Positions 61,947 through 64,000 of a stretch of DNA of 64,000 bases are shown here, piece by piece. The DNA is taken from positions 4,464,001-4,528,000 of the forward strand of contig NZ_JAMOAO010000001.1 of assembly GCF_030555055.1 (NCBI RefSeq), written 5' to 3'. How positions within the stretch are numbered: position 1 is the first letter of the stretch; each line of letters opens with the position of its first letter. Under the pieces are notes generated by a model, which made no database searches, was not told the origin of the DNA, and was given only the letters and a program-made list of their open reading frames with translations. A program made the translations under genes and the position numbers. This stretch comes from Nocardiopsis sp. YSL2. GTDB taxonomy: Bacteria; Actinomycetota; Actinomycetes; Streptosporangiales; Streptosporangiaceae.

Positions 61947-64000
61947 CGCGCGCTTCGACCCGTTCGTCCTGCCGTCCGCCACCAGCCTGCGTTTCGGCCT
62001 GCTGATCATCGGCGCGGCGGTCGGAGCCATGTACATCACGCTCTGGCAGGTCGCCCTGCTCGAACTCGCCGGGGTCCCATCGATTCTTGACCCTGCCGCC
62101 TGCTCAGCCCGGGCCCGCGCCGACGCGGGAGCCGTTCCGGACGGGGTGCTGCTGGACGACTACTTGTCCTGTGCGGCAGGGCAGGAGAAGCGTCTCGTGG
62201 CGATCATGCTCGGGGGCGCTCCCGTGTGGGCCGCCCTCACCGTTGCCGTGTACGCTGCCTATCCTCTGCTCCTGCGGCTCCGGCTGCGCCCGATTCCCGT
62301 CGGCGACGACGATCCCCGGCTTCAGAGGGCCGAAGGCGACCTCCGGGCGGTGCTCGGTGACCGTGGCCGCGACCGTGTCCAGGTGCTGGTCACGCTCGGG
62401 ACGGCGAACGGAGCCCGCGCCTTCGGCGCCTTCGGCCGTTACTCGGTCGCCGTCGACAGCACTCTGCTCGCCGCGCGTGGTGATTCCGACCTGGACCGGC
62501 AGTGCTCGGCGGTGCTCCGGCACGAGGCCGCCCACCTGCGCAACCGCGACATCGACATCACCTACCTGACCATCGGGGCCTGGTGGAGCTTCCTCGTGCT
62601 GCTGGCCCTCACCATGGCCGCCCACGCCGCCGTGGTCGCGACGGCGCGGAGCGCGGGTGATGCGCTCTCCCTCATCGTGGTGACCCTGCTTCCGCTCGCC
62701 GTGGCGGCCGTCCCCCTCCTGCTGCTCCAGCCGGCGCGCGCCCTCGTCCTGCGCACCCGCGAGCACTACGCCGACGTCCGCGCCGCCGGCTCCCCGGGCA
62801 CCGCCTCCGCGCTCCGGTCCGCGTTCGTCGCCATGGCCGAGGGGCGGCCACGGGAAAGCGCCTGGCAGCGGGCACGTTCCTACCACCCCCGACCGCGGGA
62901 CAGGGCCGAAACGCTCCGCGACCCGCGGCGCCTGGCGCGGGTCCGCCCGGCCGACCTGCTGACCGCCGGTCTGATCCTCGGCGCCGGACAGCCGTATCTC
63001 GGTACGGCCGGGAGGCTGGTGACCGAGGGCGAGGCGAGTCTCGGCATGCTAGCCGTCGCGGTCCTCCTCGGCGCCGTGGTCGGTGTCGTGGTCGCCGCCA
63101 TCGTCTGGAACGCGGTCTGCGCGTCGACCGGTGACCCACTGCGCCTGGGGCGGTGCGCGGCGCTCCTCGCCGGCGGGATCGCCGTGGGCGTATCGGTGCC
63201 GCATCCGTACGTTCCCTGGGGCTGGTCCTCCACCAGCGCCGCGCCCGTCGTCACCACCGCCGTCTCGGTCCTCGCGCTGTGGCTGACCTGCCTGCTCTTC
63301 CTGGTGTGGAGCGCGATGTGCGCCCGCCGCTGGCTGTCCTCCTCCGCACCGCCACGCCTGGCGTGCGTCCTCGGGTTGGGCTGCGCGGGTGCGGTGTTCG
63401 GGTGCCTGTTCGCGCTGTGGGTGACCTTCGACGGGATCCTGGGCACGTTCGTGGTCCCGGGACCGAGCTCCGTGGCGATGAGCCTGTTCAGCGTGGGGTC
63501 CGTGTGGCCCCTGCCGCTGGCCGCGGGTTTCATGGCGGTGGGCGTCCTCGCCGTTCCCGCCCAGGAGGCCCGGCTCGCGGCCGCATGGGTGCTCCGGGCC
63601 TGCGGTGGCGTCACCATCGTCTTCACGCTCCTGGTGGCCCTTGCCGCCACTGCGACGAGTGACGCGCCCACTCTGCTCGCGTTGATCGTGGCACTGACGC
63701 TGCTGCTGGCCGCTGCCGCCTCCGCAGTGCTCGGCGTCCGCCGGGGCGGCCGGGGACGGGCCGGGGTCGTCGCGTGCGCGGCGGGCGCGATGGCGTGCAC
63801 GGCGGGGTTCCTCGAACCCGCCGCCTTCGAGTCAGGAGTGTGGGCCGCCTGCCTGGGGTGGGGAGGGGTGCTGTCGTGCTCGGCCGCCCTGGGGAACTCC
63901 GTGCTGACCGCTTACGGCTCGAATGGCGGCCTCGCCGCGCTCTCCGTGTCCGCGCTGCTGCTCGTCTGCGTGCCTGCAGCTGCGGCGGGATCGGCGGTGC
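61936..64000 (+). CDS. M48-type membrane metallopeptidase, 3' truncated by window
   Basis: At least 688 residues, running off the right edge. Three early hydrophobic segments, then a soluble zinc-protease stretch: VLRHEAAHLRNRD carries the HExxH (His196, Glu197, His200) and TREHYADVRA the third ligand Glu276 with Asp280, as in HtpX/M48 proteases. Beyond residue ~330 come eight or more further hydrophobic helices, far longer than HtpX (~290), so this is a polytopic fusion-type member. ATG 61936 follows GGGGAGGAGG. Role unknown; membrane-protein quality control is the family precedent. Confidence 0.85.
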   Translation, partial: MRPDARFDPFVLPSATSLRFGLLIIGAAVGAMYITLWQVALLELAGVPSILDPAACSARARADAGAVPDGVLLDDYLSCAAGQEKRLVAIMLGGAPVWAALTVAVYAAYPLLLRLRLRPIPVGDDDPRLQRAEGDLRAVLGDRGRDRVQVLVTLGTANGARAFGAFGRYSVAVDSTLLAARGDSDLDRQCSAVLRHEAAHLRNRDIDITYLTIGAWWSFLVLLALTMAAHAAVVATARSAGDALSLIVVTLLPLAVAAVPLLLLQPARALVLRTREHYADVRAAGSPGTASALRSAFVAMAEGRPRESAWQRARSYHPRPRDRAETLRDPRRLARVRPADLLTAGLILGAGQPYLGTAGRLVTEGEASLGMLAVAVLLGAVVGVVVAAIVWNAVCASTGDPLRLGRCAALLAGGIAVGVSVPHPYVPWGWSSTSAAPVVTTAVSVLALWLTCLLFLVWSAMCARRWLSSSAPPRLACVLGLGCAGAVFGCLFALWVTFDGILGTFVVPGPSSVAMSLFSVGSVWPLPLAAGFMAVGVLAVPAQEARLAAAWVLRACGGVTIVFTLLVALAATATSDAPTLLALIVALTLLLAAAASAVLGVRRGGRGRAGVVACAAGAMACTAGFLEPAAFESGVWAACLGWGGVLSCSAALGNSVLTAYGSNGGLAALSVSALLLVCVPAAAAGSAV

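Overview
The window is high-GC (about 70-73%) DNA from an actinomycete. The order lepA ... hemW-hrcA-dnaJ-rsmE ... phoH-ybeY-corC-(Rv2365c-like)-era-recO-uppS ... glyS is the conserved actinobacterial backbone. GTG/TTG starts, stop/start overlaps, a CIRCE element, a SARP-type regulator, secreted hydrolases and a teichoic-acid type glycerophosphotransferase fit a filamentous Nocardiopsis/Streptosporangiales-like organism; the genus is an inference. No rRNA, tRNA, CRISPR array or insertion sequence was found.

Layout. 1-0.8 kb: 3' end of lepA. 0.87-9.2 kb: a maltose/maltodextrin island between lepA and hemW, with permeases MalG and MalF, two paralogous binding lipoproteins, a GH13 alpha-glucosidase and a divergent LacI-type repressor; matching CTTGC/GCAAG operators lie before the alpha-glucosidase and the first binding protein. 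9.3-16.7 kb: hemW, two Gly/Pro/Gln-rich DUF4870 membrane proteins, a DUF3097 protein, then hrcA-dnaJ-rsmE under a CIRCE. 16.9-18.2 kb: a SigE-family sigma factor coupled to an acidic membrane protein. 18.4-24.6 kb: a HIT protein, then phoH interrupted by a 356-residue intein with class 3 (W-C-T) features and a LAGLIDADG endonuclease, followed by ybeY, a CBS-domain protein, a degenerate deaminase-like protein and era, and then a 176-bp tandem duplication.

25-28.8 kb and 37.4-45.3 kb together form a purine/ureide-to-glyoxylate regulon: an IclR (AllR-like) regulator, a HpcH/HpaI-type protein coupled to allantoinase, a purine permease, uricase, HIU hydrolase, OHCU decarboxylase, hydroxypyruvate isomerase, tartronate semialdehyde reductase and glyoxylate carboligase. 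Related 15-bp imperfect palindromes, usually in pairs 21 bp apart, precede three of the promoters. Between the blocks are a VapBC module bracketed by near-identical terminator hairpins, a secreted M14 carboxypeptidase, a 1110-residue SARP regulator divergent from an Old Yellow Enzyme homologue with 11-bp direct repeats between them, and a secreted nuclease/phosphatase-fold protein with a lectin-like tail.

45.6-47.4 kb: leuA with a Leu-rich leader peptide and a pseudoknot-type attenuator. 47.6-52.1 kb: a secreted CAP protein, recO, uppS and two tandem SGNH hydrolases. 52.4-54.5 kb: a Zur-boxed znuC-znuB-zur operon. 54.6-61.0 kb: a small membrane protein, the glycerophosphotransferase, an ABM-domain protein and glyS. 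The right edge holds a small membrane protein and a truncated M48-type membrane peptidase.
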